Shown piece by piece: positions 1-9,440 of a DNA stretch of 64,000 bases (the first letter of the stretch is position 1; each line of letters begins with the position of its first letter). The notes under the pieces were generated by a model. The model had not been told where the DNA came from and did no database searches. It saw only the letters and a program-made list of their open reading frames with translations. The stretch comes from Streptomyces sp. SAI-135 (GTDB lineage Bacteria; Actinomycetota; Actinomycetes; Streptomycetales; Streptomycetaceae), in contig NZ_JARXYP010000002.1 of the NCBI RefSeq assembly GCF_029893805.1, positions 9,052,001-9,116,000 on the forward strand, read 5' to 3'. The translations under genes and the position numbers were made by a program.

Positions 1-867
1 AAGGTGATGCGCGCCTGCGTGGAGGCCGTGCTCGACGAGGTCGAGAAAGGCGACGGCACCCTGGACGCTGCCGACGGCCTCTCCCTGAAGTGCACCTTCG
101 AGACGACCTGCCGCATCTTCGGCATCGAGCCCACCGAGATGGACACCATCCAGCGCAGGACCTACGAGATCGGGCTGAGCCTCGGCCCCGGCGGCAACGA
201 CGAGGAGGCCCGCGCCACCACGGAGGCTTTCGCCTGGTTCGCCGAGCACATCCGCCGGCTCGTGGCCGACAAGCGCGCCCACCCCGGCGAGGGACTGATC
301 GACGCCTTCATCGCCGCGCAGGACGAGGGCATGATGACCGAGGACGAGGTCATCTGCACCGTCTTCCTGTTCTTCGCCGTGGGACACCTCGACGTCAAGC
401 ACCTGATCAACCATGGCATCTGGCTGATGACGCAGCGGCCCGAGCTGTTCACCGCCTACCGCGACGAGCCGGAGGCGCGGCCGGGCATCATCAACGAGAT
501 CCTGCGGATCGACACGCCCGAGTCGATGGTGGTGCGCCTGACCACCCAGGACACGGTCATCGGTGACACCACCGTGCCGGCCGGAGAGGCGCTGGCCCTG
601 CTCATCGCCTCGGCCAACCGCGACCCCGAAGTCTTCGCCGACCCCGACACCTTCGACCACACCCGCCCGGTCGCCGCCGGCCGGCACCTGGCCTTCGGCT
701 CCGGCATGCACGGCTGCGCCGGCCAGGTCCTGGCCCGCGCCGAGGCCGACATCGTCTTCAGCTCGATCGTCAACCGGTTCTCCGGTGTCGAGCTGGCCGG
801 AGAACCCGCTTATGCGCACACCGAGTTCCTGCGCACGATCACCCATCTCCCCGTCCGTTTTCTCTGA
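1..867 (+). CDS. cytochrome P450, 3' part (5' end outside window)
   Basis: The reading frame is open from the first base, so the true start lies upstream and about 288 C-terminal residues are seen. A P450 is indicated by the K-helix EILR (ExxR) and the heme-ligand loop FGSGMHGCAG. It would be a soluble monooxygenase fed electrons by the ferredoxin that starts 33 bp downstream. The I-helix reads AVGHLDVKHL where most bacterial P450s have AGxE/D-T-T, so the usual acid-threonine pair is replaced (Leu-Asp-Val). That implies altered oxygen activation or substrate-assisted chemistry. The substrate cannot be told from the sequence. Confidence 0.9.
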   Translation, partial: KVMRACVEAVLDEVEKGDGTLDAADGLSLKCTFETTCRIFGIEPTEMDTIQRRTYEIGLSLGPGGNDEEARATTEAFAWFAEHIRRLVADKRAHPGEGLIDAFIAAQDEGMMTEDEVICTVFLFFAVGHLDVKHLINHGIWLMTQRPELFTAYRDEPEARPGIINEILRIDTPESMVVRLTTQDTVIGDTTVPAGEALALLIASANRDPEVFADPDTFDHTRPVAAGRHLAFGSGMHGCAGQVLARAEADIVFSSIVNRFSGVELAGEPAYAHTEFLRTITHLPVRFL

Positions 868-900
868 TCCCCCGCCCCCTTTCGAGAGACAGGAGTCGTC

Positions 901-1113
901 ATGAAGGTCGAAGTCGATCTCAACAAGTGCCAGGACCACGGCCAGTGCGTGTACGCGGCCCCCGACATGTTCGCGCTGGACGACGAGGGACGCCTGTCCC
1001 TGCGGTCGCGGACGACCGACGTCTACGAGGCCGAAGTGGACGAGGGGAGCGCCGGGGAACTGTACGAGGCCGCCGAGGTCTGTCCGCTCCAGGCCATCAC
1101 GGTCCACGAGTAG
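901..1113 (+). CDS. small [3Fe-4S]-type ferredoxin, P450 partner
   Basis: This 70-residue acidic protein starts at ATG 901 behind the purine-rich GAGAGACAGGAG. The cluster motif is Cys10-x2-His13-x2-Cys16 with a late Cys-Pro (EVCPLQA). The His replaces the second Cys of a 4Fe ferredoxin, as in Streptomyces P450 ferredoxins of the [3Fe-4S] class. It lies 33 bp after the P450 gene on the same strand, so the two are almost certainly co-transcribed and form an electron-transfer pair. No ferredoxin reductase is encoded nearby. Confidence 0.93.
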   Translation: MKVEVDLNKCQDHGQCVYAAPDMFALDDEGRLSLRSRTTDVYEAEVDEGSAGELYEAAEVCPLQAITVHE

Positions 1114-1196
1114 GGACGGGAACGCGGCATGTCGCCGAGGGCCTCCGGGCCACCCGGTGAACGACCGACCCCGGCGACAGCTCTCTGACCGTCGGT

Positions 1197-1563
1197 CGCC
1201 CAAGGAGTACGCGGCCCGCATCCCGGCCGTCGTCCACTCGCTGCGGCACGGCGGCCGCCGGACGGGCGCCAAGCGGACCCCGCTGACTCTGCTGGCCCTG
1301 CTGAGCGTCAATCAGGAGACCGGGTTCGTCTGACCCGGCTGCGCCTGGCCGGAACGCGATCGCCAGACGATCCGCTCCCACGACCAGCTGGCCGACCTGG
1401 ACCGGGGCGACCTGGTCGGTGAGTACACCCGACCGCACATGGCTGCTGTGCCGTCTGCTTCCCCGAGGTCAACTTCCTGGTGCCCCTGGACGGCACCGCC
1501 GATTTCAGCAACGCGGCCCGGGATGCCGCCGACCGGCCCGCCGCCTGGGTCACGGTCCTGTAA
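1197..1563 (+). pseudogene. molybdopterin oxidoreductase (FdhF/YdeP-like) remnant with internal deletion
   Basis: Conceptual translation gives an N-terminal block ending NQETGFV-stop-PGCAWPE. This matches the hallmark NQxxGFDCPGCAWP of the oxidoreductase alpha (molybdopterin) family, with an in-frame TGA in place of the Asp-Cys. Within about 100 bases it passes into a C-terminal block (PEVNFLVPLDGTADFSN) that resembles the last residues of the same family. Members are about 750 residues, so roughly 2 kb of the catalytic middle has been lost and the frame is broken. The call comes from remembered family motifs, not an alignment. The family is formate-dehydrogenase-like, which fits the formate-producing genes at 6.4-9.3 kb. 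Confidence 0.65.
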
Positions 1564-1680
1564 AGACCTCGTGTCCGCAGAAGGATCTCCCCGGAACCCC
1601 TTGCCAAACGGATAGTTCCAGCCCACCATGAGGCAACTCGTTTGGCCTAAAACGAAACTCCGCCCCCCGTCCCCCGGCAG

Positions 1681-3147
1681 GTGATTCGAGTGGACAGTCA
1701 GACCGCATCTCTTACGCAAGCGAGTCATGATGCATCCATGGCAGGCAGGCTCAAGCCCGATTCTCTCGGTGTCCTGGGCGTTCTCTTCTTCGTTCTCTCC
1801 GCCCAGGCACCGCTGACGGCCATCGCCGGGGCTGTGCCCTTCGCAGTCGCCATCGGCAGCGGTGCAGGCGCTCCTACCGCCTATGTCGCGGCCGGCGTCA
1901 TCATCCTGCTGTTCTCCGTCGGATTCGTCGCCATGAGCCGTCATGTCGTGGACGCCGGAGCCTTCTACGCCTATATCGGCAAGGGCCTCGGCCGACCGGC
2001 CGGTTCCGGCGGCGCCGGGCTCGCTCTCCTGGCCTACTGTGCCGTCCAGGCCGCCATGTACGGGTTGTACGGCGCCACGGTGAGTGCCCTGGTCGAGCAC
2101 TACTCGGGCGCCCACGTGGCATGGTGGGTCTGGGTCCTGGTCACCATGGCGATCGTGGAGATTCTCGGCGCCCTGGGGATCGACATGGGGGCGAAGATCC
2201 TCGCAGTCTTCGTGCTGGCCGAGTTCAGCATCCTGGTCGCCTTCGCCCTCGTGACCTTCTTCAAGGGCGGCGGTCCCGAGGGGCTCGGCGTCACCGAGAG
2301 CTTCTCGCCGTCTGCCGCGCTCCAGGGCGCTCCCGGTGTGGCCCTGATGTTCGCCGTGGCGTCGATGTTCGGCTTCGAGTCCACGGCCATCTACGGCGAG
2401 GAGGCCCGCGAGCCCCGCAAGACCGTCCCCCGCGCCGCCTACGCCTCCGTCACACTGATCTCCGCCTTCCTCGCCTTCACCACGTGGATGCTGGTCTCGG
2501 CGCACGGCGCATCCCAGGCGACGGGCGATGCCGGTGAGGCGCTGCAGAGCGGCGACGCGACCAGCTTCGTCTTCACCCCGATCGCCGCCCTGTTCGGCGG
2601 CTGGACGGGCGACGTGCTGCCGATCCTGCTGGTCACCTCCCTCTTCGCGGGCATCCTGGCCTTCCACAACTCGGCCAACCGCTATCTGTTCTCCCTCGGC
2701 CGCGAGGGTCTGCTGCCCCGCGGGCTGACCGTCGTCAACCGGCGTCATTCGCCCTGGGGCGCCGGCGCCGCGCAGACCGCGATCTCCGTGCTGCTGGTGA
2801 TGCCCTTCGCCGTCCTCGGCAAGGACCCGGTGCTGACCCTCTTCTCCTGGCTCAGCGGCGTCTCCGTCCTCGGCGTCATGCTGCTGTACTTCCTGACCTC
2901 GGTCTCGGTCGTCGTGTTCTTCCGCCGCTCGCGCGCCGACACCCGCCCGTGGAACACCCTGATCGCCCCCGTACTGGGTGCGCTCGGCATCGTCGGGGCC
3001 ATCTGGATCATCGTCGACAACTTCACGACGCTCATCGGCGGTGACCAGACCACGGCCATGTGGCTTGAGGTCACCGTTCCGGTGGTGCTGGTCCTCGGTG
3101 TCGTCGGCGCCCGGCTGACACGGCCCCGGGCAGAGACCAACGACTGA
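1681..3147 (+). CDS. APC-family amino acid/polyamine permease
   Basis: The product is a 488-residue integral membrane protein with about 12 hydrophobic segments. Its start resembles the APC superfamily: LGVLGVLFFVLSAQAPLTAI is the first unwound helix region, followed by a Gly/Ala-rich second helix. The frame opens at GTG 1681, but ATG 1738 (MAGRLKPDSL) begins just before conserved sequence and is a credible alternative; neither has a strong ribosome site. The next genes encode an aldehyde dehydrogenase and a gamma-glutamyl hydrolase, so uptake of a polyamine or an amine-type amino acid is likely. A hairpin follows the gene. Confidence 0.85.
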   Translation: MIRVDSQTASLTQASHDASMAGRLKPDSLGVLGVLFFVLSAQAPLTAIAGAVPFAVAIGSGAGAPTAYVAAGVIILLFSVGFVAMSRHVVDAGAFYAYIGKGLGRPAGSGGAGLALLAYCAVQAAMYGLYGATVSALVEHYSGAHVAWWVWVLVTMAIVEILGALGIDMGAKILAVFVLAEFSILVAFALVTFFKGGGPEGLGVTESFSPSAALQGAPGVALMFAVASMFGFESTAIYGEEAREPRKTVPRAAYASVTLISAFLAFTTWMLVSAHGASQATGDAGEALQSGDATSFVFTPIAALFGGWTGDVLPILLVTSLFAGILAFHNSANRYLFSLGREGLLPRGLTVVNRRHSPWGAGAAQTAISVLLVMPFAVLGKDPVLTLFSWLSGVSVLGVMLLYFLTSVSVVVFFRRSRADTRPWNTLIAPVLGALGIVGAIWIIVDNFTTLIGGDQTTAMWLEVTVPVVLVLGVVGARLTRPRAETND

Positions 3148-3163
3148 ACACCCCCATGCCTCA

Positions 3164-3198
3164 CCGATACGGCCGGAGCCTGCGCCCGGTCGTATCGG
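3164..3198 (+). terminator. hairpin between permease and aldehyde dehydrogenase genes
   Basis: The arms CCGATACGGCCGG (3164-3176) and CCGGTCGTATCGG (3186-3198) are inverted repeats with one mismatch and a 9-base loop. The hairpin starts 17 bases after the permease stop and 68 bases before the next start. No U-tract follows, which is usual in Streptomyces. It is either a terminator or an attenuator that lowers expression of the downstream genes. Confidence 0.65.
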
Positions 3199-3265
3199 CC
3201 CTCCTGCCGAGCACCACGAGTTGTCTGTCATCAGCCGAGACAAAAGGAAGTGAAGGGGAGAGCGC

Positions 3266-4756
3266 GTGCTGAACGCCACCCATGAGGAACTGCTGCGCCG
3301 CGCCAAGGAACTCGACCTGCCCACGCAGCACCACATCGACGGCAGGAACGAAGCCGGTGACGGTGGATCGTTCGCCGTGGTCTCCCCTCGCGACGGCCAG
3401 ACCCTGGTCCATGTCGCCGACGCGCGAGAGGCGGAGGTCGATCTCGCCGTCGCGGCGGCACGCCGCGCCTTCGACACAGGGCCGTGGCCGCACCTGCAGC
3501 CCGCCGAGCGCGGCCGGGTCCTGCTGAGGATCGCCGAGCTGCTGGAGGAGCGGCGCGAGGAGCTGGCGCTGACCGTGAGCCTGGAGATGGGCAAACCCAT
3601 CACGGACGCGTACGCCATCGAGCTGCGCGCCGCGATCAACACCTTCCGCTGGTACGGGCAGCTCGCCGACAAGCTCACGAACGAGTCCCCCCACACCGCG
3701 CCGGACTCGCTCGCCCTGATCACCCGGGAGCCGACCGGTGTCGTCGGTGCGGTCGTGCCGTGGAACTTCCCGCTCACGCTGGCGAGTTGGAAAGTCGCGC
3801 CCGCGCTCGCCGCCGGCTGCACGGTCGTCCTGAAGCCGTCGGAGTCCTCTCCGCTGTCCGCCCTCCTCCTCGGCCGCGTCGCCACCGACGCCGGACTGCC
3901 GCCGGGTGTCCTCAACGTCGTGACCGGTGACGGGCCGGTGGCCGGCCGGGCGCTCGGCCTGCACCCCGACGTCGATGTCCTGGCTTTCACCGGATCCACG
4001 GCCGTCGGCCGGCACTTCCTGCGCTACGCCGCCGACTCCAACCTCAAGCGCGTCTGGCTCGAACTCGGCGGCAAGTCACCGAACATCGTGCTCCCCGACG
4101 CCCCCGACCTGGAGAAGGCCGCGGCCACCGCGGCCTGGGGCATCTTCTTCAACCAGGGCGAGATGTGCACGGCGCCCTCCCGGCTGCTGGTCCACTCCTC
4201 CATCGCCGAACAGGTCACGGAGGCCGTCGTGGCGCGGGCGCGCGAGCTACGGGTGGGTGACCCGCTGGATCCGGCCACCGAGATGGGCGCGCTGGTCGGC
4301 GACAGCCACCTCGGCAGGGTCCTGGAGCATGTCGCCTCCGGTCTGGACGAGGGGGCCCGGCTGTGCGTGGGCGGGGGCCGCGTCCTGGCCGAGACCGGCG
4401 GCAGCTACCTGCGGCCCACCGTCTTCGACCGGGTCGACCCCGGCATGCGGCTGGCGCGCGAGGAGATCTTCGGCCCCGTCCTGTCCGTCCTCGCCTTCGA
4501 CGACCTCGACGAGGCGGTACGGCTGGCCAACGCCACCGAGTACGGCCTCGCCGCCGGCCTGTGGACCTCCGACCTGTCCACCGCCCACAAGGTCTCCCGC
4601 GCGCTGAAGGCCGGGACGGTCTGGGTCAACTGCTACGAGGAGGGCGACCTGACCGTCCCCTTCGGCGGCATGAAGCAGTCGGGCAACGGCCGCGACAAGT
4701 CCGCCCACGCCATCGACAAGTACACCGAACTGAAGACCACCTGGATCCAGCTGTGA
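3266..4756 (+). CDS. NAD(P)-dependent aldehyde dehydrogenase (PuuC-like)
   Basis: The product has 496 residues, the full family length. It shows the PWNFPLT cofactor loop, the general-base motif LELGGKSPN (Glu266) and the nucleophile in GEMCTAPSR (Cys301). It oxidises an aldehyde to the acid in the cytosol. GTG 3266 follows AAGGAAGTGAAGGGGAG. The stop overlaps the next start by four bases (GTGA), so it is translationally coupled to a gamma-glutamyl-GABA hydrolase-like gene. With the upstream permease this resembles the gamma-glutamylated putrescine route (gamma-glutamyl-aminobutyraldehyde oxidation). Betaine-aldehyde dehydrogenase is the main alternative. Confidence 0.88.
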   Translation: MLNATHEELLRRAKELDLPTQHHIDGRNEAGDGGSFAVVSPRDGQTLVHVADAREAEVDLAVAAARRAFDTGPWPHLQPAERGRVLLRIAELLEERREELALTVSLEMGKPITDAYAIELRAAINTFRWYGQLADKLTNESPHTAPDSLALITREPTGVVGAVVPWNFPLTLASWKVAPALAAGCTVVLKPSESSPLSALLLGRVATDAGLPPGVLNVVTGDGPVAGRALGLHPDVDVLAFTGSTAVGRHFLRYAADSNLKRVWLELGGKSPNIVLPDAPDLEKAAATAAWGIFFNQGEMCTAPSRLLVHSSIAEQVTEAVVARARELRVGDPLDPATEMGALVGDSHLGRVLEHVASGLDEGARLCVGGGRVLAETGGSYLRPTVFDRVDPGMRLAREEIFGPVLSVLAFDDLDEAVRLANATEYGLAAGLWTSDLSTAHKVSRALKAGTVWVNCYEEGDLTVPFGGMKQSGNGRDKSAHAIDKYTELKTTWIQL

Positions 4757-5475
4757 CCCGTACACACCCTCGACCTCTGATCGCGATACCGGCCCGGTTC
4801 GCCGCCACCACGTCCGCACTCCGCTACGCCGCCGAGGTCAACGCGCGTGCGCTGGTCGAGGCCGTGTGGCGGGCCGGGGGTGAGCCGGTGAGCATCCACC
4901 CCGCCGACCCGGCCGCAGCCGACGTGGCCGAACGCCTCGCCCGCTTCGACGGCGTGCTCCTCCCGGGCGGCGGGGACCTGGCCCCGCACCGCTACGGAGC
5001 CGCCGACACCCATGACAGCGTCTACGACGTCGACGACCTCCAGGATGTGTTCGACCTCGAAGTCGCCCGTCGGGCATTGGACCTGGGACTGCCCCTGCTG
5101 GCGATCTGCCGTGGGCTGCAGGTGGTGAACGTCGCCCTCGGCGGCAGCCTGGAACAGGACATGGGCGGCGCGGACCGCGAGCACCGGCACATCGTGCACC
5201 CGGTCGCGGTCCAGCGCGGCACCCTGCTCGAACAGGCCACCGGCGCCGAGAAGACGGAGGCCTCCTGCTACCACCATCAGCGAGTCGACCGCCTCGGCGC
5301 CGGTCTCACCGTCACCGCGCGGGCCGCCGACGGCACGGTGGAGGGACTCGAACTGCCCGGACACCCGGGATGGTTCTCGGCGGTGCAGTGGCACCCCGAG
5401 GACACCGCGGACCAGGACGCAGCCCAGCAGGCCCTGTTCGACGCGCTGATCCAGGCCGCCCACCACAGACACTGA
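4753..5475 (+). CDS. class I glutamine amidotransferase-like gamma-glutamyl hydrolase (peptidase C26, PuuD-like)
   Basis: The 240-residue product has a flavodoxin-like fold with the elbow LLAICRGLQVVN (nucleophile Cys) and the His-Glu pair in VQWHPED. PGGGDLAPHRYG marks the C26 group, which hydrolyses gamma-glutamyl bonds rather than donating ammonia. The start is GTG 4753, overlapping the aldehyde dehydrogenase stop in GTGA; the frame is open far upstream but that part is antisense noise of the dehydrogenase. The likely role is release of GABA or a related omega-amino acid from its gamma-glutamyl form. The ligase that would make the gamma-glutamyl amine is not in the window. Confidence 0.85.
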   Translation: MTRTHPRPLIAIPARFAATTSALRYAAEVNARALVEAVWRAGGEPVSIHPADPAAADVAERLARFDGVLLPGGGDLAPHRYGAADTHDSVYDVDDLQDVFDLEVARRALDLGLPLLAICRGLQVVNVALGGSLEQDMGGADREHRHIVHPVAVQRGTLLEQATGAEKTEASCYHHQRVDRLGAGLTVTARAADGTVEGLELPGHPGWFSAVQWHPEDTADQDAAQQALFDALIQAAHHRH

Positions 5476-5482
5476 CAAGGAC

Positions 5483-6388
5483 ATGCCTCTCTTCGGCCCC
5501 AAGCGACAGGCACCCCGCCTCGCCCCCGAACTCGACGACATTCCGTTGGGCCGGGCGCTGAGAGGCATCGCCGCCGCCCGCGGCCCCGGGCCGCAGGACC
5601 TCGCCATCGCCCAGGTGGAGCGGCTCCTGCGGGACACCGGCGACGACTGGGACCGCCGCTGCCACCAGATCGGCGTCCTCGCGCACACCGCGCCCGCACT
5701 GGCCAGGACCTGGCGCGAACGCCGGCCCCGCGACCCGGACGCCCTGGTACTGGCCACCTGGGCCGAACTGGCGACCGACCCGCGGGGTGCCCTGGCGATC
5801 TGCCGCGCCGCCACCGAGGCCCGCCCGGCAGATCCGACCCCGTGGGTGGCCGCGCTGGCAGCACTGCGGCTGGTGGGACGGCCGAGCTCTGAGCTCTCTC
5901 CCGTCTGGCAGGAGATACGCGCGCGAGATCCATGGCACCGGGAGGCGCACCTGCAGATCCTGGGCTACCTCTCCCCGGAGGAGCAGGGCAGCCAGGCCGC
6001 GCTGCGGGACTTTCTCGACGATGCCGTCGCGGTCATGCCGTGGGACGCGCCGACGGCATGCCTGCCCCTGACGGCGGCTGTGCGGCAGTACCACCGCGAA
6101 AGGAGCAGTGGGGGAATTCAGGCGCTGGGAGTCAGCCGGTACTGGTCGCAGCCGCACACCGCACGTCTGCTGGACCACGGCATGGCCCACTGGCTGCAAC
6201 CTGGTCATCTGCGTCACGCGGCCGCCGTCGCGGACCTGGGAACGCTCGCCTACGCCCTGGTCCGGGCGGGCCGCAAGGCCGATGCCGATCCGGTCTTCTC
6301 CGCGGTCGGCGGGCTGGTGACGCCATGGCCCTGGAGCTACGAGGGCGACCCGGTGGAGTGCTACACGGAGTGCTCCGGTCGGGTGTAG
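5483..6388 (+). CDS. hypothetical helical-repeat (TPR-like) protein
   Basis: The 301-residue product is rich in Ala, Arg and Trp and has repeated helix pairs (for example LATWAELATDPRGALAICRA) that resemble degenerate TPR repeats. No catalytic motif, signal peptide or membrane segment is seen. ATG 5483 lies 7 bases after the amidotransferase stop, so it belongs to the same transcript. The C-terminus after residue 270 is short and ends in YTECSGRV. A scaffolding role is possible but unproven. Confidence 0.7.
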   Translation: MPLFGPKRQAPRLAPELDDIPLGRALRGIAAARGPGPQDLAIAQVERLLRDTGDDWDRRCHQIGVLAHTAPALARTWRERRPRDPDALVLATWAELATDPRGALAICRAATEARPADPTPWVAALAALRLVGRPSSELSPVWQEIRARDPWHREAHLQILGYLSPEEQGSQAALRDFLDDAVAVMPWDAPTACLPLTAAVRQYHRERSSGGIQALGVSRYWSQPHTARLLDHGMAHWLQPGHLRHAAAVADLGTLAYALVRAGRKADADPVFSAVGGLVTPWPWSYEGDPVECYTECSGRV

Positions 6389-6423
6389 GCGCGCGGGCGG
6401 CTCCAGGCGCCCGGCGACGCTTG

Positions 6424-6467
6424 CGGACTGGGGCAGGACCTTTGCGCGGCGCGCCCCCCGCAGTCCG
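6424..6467. terminator. bidirectional terminator hairpin between convergent genes
   Basis: The inverted arms CGGACTGGGGC (6424-6434) and GCCCCCCGCAGTCCG (6453-6467) pair with a small bulge. They lie in the 85-base gap between the convergent 5483-6388 and folD genes. The position and pairing suit a terminator serving both strands. Confidence 0.6.
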
Positions 6468-6473
6468 TCTACG

Positions 6474-7322
6474 TCAGACGCGCTCCGCCGTCTCGACGAT
6501 GTTGGTCAGCAGCATGGCGCGGGTCATCGGCCCCACTCCGCCGACCGGCGGTGCGAGTGAGCCCGCGACCTGGTCGACGTCCGGGTGGACGTCGCCGAGG
6601 ATGCCCTCGACGGTCCGGGTGATGCCCACGGACAGGACGGTGGCGCCCGGCTTGATCCAGTCGGGCTTGACCAGGTGGGCCACGCCGGCCGCGGCCACGA
6701 CGACGTCGGCGACGCGGGCGTGGGCCGCGGTGTCCTGGGTGGCCTCGTGGCACAGGGTCACCGTGGCGTGCTCGGTGGCGCGGGTCAGCATCAGTCCGAG
6801 CGGGCGGCCCACCGTGATCCCGCAGCCGATGACGCAGAACTGCTGCCCGGTGATGGGCACGCGGTTGCGCCGCAGCAGGTCGATGATGCCGCGCGGGGTG
6901 CAGGGCAGCGGCCCCGGTATCCCCAGCACGAGTCGGCCCAGGTTGACCGGGTGGAGCCCGTCGGCGTCCTTGGCCGGGTCGATGAGCTCCAGCACGGCGT
7001 GGGTGTCGATGTGGGCCGGCAGCGGCAGCTGGACGATGAAACCGGTGCAGTCCGGATCGGCGTTGAGCCTGTGCACGGCGGCCTCGACATCGGCCTGGGT
7101 GGCCGTGCCGGGCAGCTCCACCCGGATCGACGCGATGCCGACCTGGGCGCAGTCGCGGTGCTTGCCGCCGACGTAGGAGCGGCTGGCGGGGTCCTCGCCG
7201 ACCAGGATGGTGCCCAGCCCGGGAGCGATGCCCCGGTCCTTCAACAGCCTCACCCGCTCGGCGAGTTCACGTTTGGTCTCGGCTGCCGCGGCCTTCCCGT
7301 CGAGCAGCGTCGCGGTGGTCAT
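6474..7322 (-). CDS. folD: bifunctional methylene-THF dehydrogenase/cyclohydrolase
   Basis: The 282-residue product carries FolD signatures: the substrate loop VGEDPASRSYVGGKHRDC with the catalytic Lys, VQLPLPAH, the PCTPRGI motif and the NADP site VIGCGITVGRP (usually GRSxxVGxP, so Arg-Ser is Gly-Ile here). It converts 5,10-methylene-THF to 10-formyl-THF. ATG 7322 follows GAGAGG; an alternative ATG at 7349 would overlap the purU stop and add nine residues. It is last in the leftward gcvT-like-purU-folD operon and takes the C1 unit made by the first gene. Confidence 0.92.
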   Translation of the reverse strand: MTTATLLDGKAAAAETKRELAERVRLLKDRGIAPGLGTILVGEDPASRSYVGGKHRDCAQVGIASIRVELPGTATQADVEAAVHRLNADPDCTGFIVQLPLPAHIDTHAVLELIDPAKDADGLHPVNLGRLVLGIPGPLPCTPRGIIDLLRRNRVPITGQQFCVIGCGITVGRPLGLMLTRATEHATVTLCHEATQDTAAHARVADVVVAAAGVAHLVKPDWIKPGATVLSVGITRTVEGILGDVHPDVDQVAGSLAPPVGGVGPMTRAMLLTNIVETAERV

Positions 7323-7348
7323 GTCGTACGAGCCTCTCGGTGCGGTCA

Positions 7349-8194
<846 letters not shown>

Positions 8195-8212
8195 GTCAGG
8201 ATCTCCGTCGGG

Positions 8213-9334
8213 TCAGGCCCGGACGCGGGCGCGCTCGGGGTCGTACACGGGAGTGGGCCGGACCGTGGCGTCGGCCTTGGACCCGTCGGCGGAGACGGCG
8301 GTCAGTGCGGTGCCGGACTTCACGGCGTCGCGGTGCACCCGGGCCAGGCCGAGGGTGGCGCCGCCGAGGGCGGGGGAGGGCACCGCCATCGTCACGTAGC
8401 CGATGTCCCGGCCGTCCAGCTCCAGCCGGGCGCCCTCGGCGTTCTCCGGCGCGGCGTCCAAGACGACGCTGACGACGCGGCCGGTGACGCTGTCCTTCTT
8501 GGCCAGCAGTGCGTCCCGGCCCTGGAAGGGGCCCTTGTCGAAGTCGAGCGCCCAGCCCATCCGGCACTCGAACGGGGTGACCGTGTGGTCGTACTCCAGC
8601 TCACCCATGATCATCCCTGCCTCGGTGCGGCAGGTCAGCAGGGCGATGGCGCCGAAGGCCCTGATCCCCAGGTCCGTTCCGGCCTCGAAGCCCGCGTCCC
8701 ACAGCTCCAGCGCGCGCTCCCGCGGGACCTGGATCTCGTAGCCGAGCTCGGCGGTGAACCCGAGCCGGCTGACCTGTGCGGGAATGCCCGCGATCAGGGT
8801 GTCGCGCAGGAAGGTGTAGTAGGGGAACGCGGCGTTGGACACGTCGACGTGGGTGAGGCGCTGCAGGACGTCGCGGCTGCGCGGGCCCTGCAAGGTCAGG
8901 ACAGCGGACTCGTCGCGGCGCTCTGTGACCGTGGTTCCGGCGGGGGCGTGCGCGGCCAGCGACTGCCGGGTGGCAGGGTTGCCGCCGGTGACGACGACGT
9001 GATCGGGCGCGAGGACGGCCACGGTCACGTCGTCCAGCATCATCCCGTCGTCGTCGACCACGACCCCGTAGGCGATGCGTCTGGCGCCCAGCCCTCTGAC
9101 GCTGCGCGAGAAGACGGCGTCGACGGTGGGGACCGCGTCCTCACCCTCGACGTGCCACTTGTAGAGCATCGAGTACTCGGAGGCGCCGACAGCGGTGCGG
9201 ATCGCCGTGTACTCCTCGGCCGGATCACCGATGGCCAGTGGCACGGCGTTGCCGTAGATGTCGATCCACTCCTCGACCCGGTCCGCGTAGCGGGGAGCGA
9301 ACGGGGTGATGCTCAGCCCTTCGGGGATGGCCAT
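8213..9334 (-). CDS. GcvT-family THF-dependent aminomethyltransferase/demethylase
   Basis: The 373-residue product resembles T-protein: TLQGPRSRDVLQ, a ligand-pocket LGFTAELGYEI, a central AIALLTCRTEAGM and a C-terminal GCV_T barrel. No glycine-cleavage P or H protein gene is nearby, so it is more likely a demethylase that passes a methyl or methylene group to THF, as in dimethylglycine, sarcosine or other methylated-compound breakdown. ATG 9334 follows CTGGAGTTCCCC; further-upstream starts would run through the promoter. It heads the operon with purU and folD and is divergent from a TetR gene. Confidence 0.85.
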   Translation of the reverse strand: MAIPEGLSITPFAPRYADRVEEWIDIYGNAVPLAIGDPAEEYTAIRTAVGASEYSMLYKWHVEGEDAVPTVDAVFSRSVRGLGARRIAYGVVVDDDGMMLDDVTVAVLAPDHVVVTGGNPATRQSLAAHAPAGTTVTERRDESAVLTLQGPRSRDVLQRLTHVDVSNAAFPYYTFLRDTLIAGIPAQVSRLGFTAELGYEIQVPRERALELWDAGFEAGTDLGIRAFGAIALLTCRTEAGMIMGELEYDHTVTPFECRMGWALDFDKGPFQGRDALLAKKDSVTGRVVSVVLDAAPENAEGARLELDGRDIGYVTMAVPSPALGGATLGLARVHRDAVKSGTALTAVSADGSKADATVRPTPVYDPERARVRA

Positions 9335-9373
9335 GGGGAACTCCAGCGGAGAGAGGTGGCGTGCGCTGCAGCG

Positions 9374-9402
9374 AGAATCTATCCATATGGATAACTTGTC
9401 AA
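9374..9402 (-). promoter_or_regulatory. promoter of the gcvT-purU-folD operon with overlapping TetR-type operator
   Basis: On the minus strand a perfect TTGACA (9402-9397) is followed by possible -10 sequences at 9379-9374 (GATTCT, 17-base spacer) or 9381-9376 (TAGATT, 15-base spacer). Inside the spacer sits the perfect 14-base palindrome TATCCATATGGATA (9380-9393). A wider pair, ATCTATCC (9377-9384) and GGATAGAT (9405-9412), encloses it. This is a classic place for a repressor, most likely the divergent TetR protein at 9441. Confidence 0.7.
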
Positions 9403-9440
9403 TAGGATAGATTGGGGGCGGGTAGGCAGAGGGAGGGCGA

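Noticed and set aside
1312..3999. Very long open frame (895 codons) on the minus strand
   Set aside because: It is antisense to the permease and dehydrogenase, and its product is a low-complexity Arg/Ala/Gly/Asp-rich sequence; an effect of high-GC codon bias.
4633..5814. Minus-strand frame of 393 codons over the amidotransferase gene
   Set aside because: The plus strand has the CRG nucleophile and HPE motif; the minus product is compositional noise.
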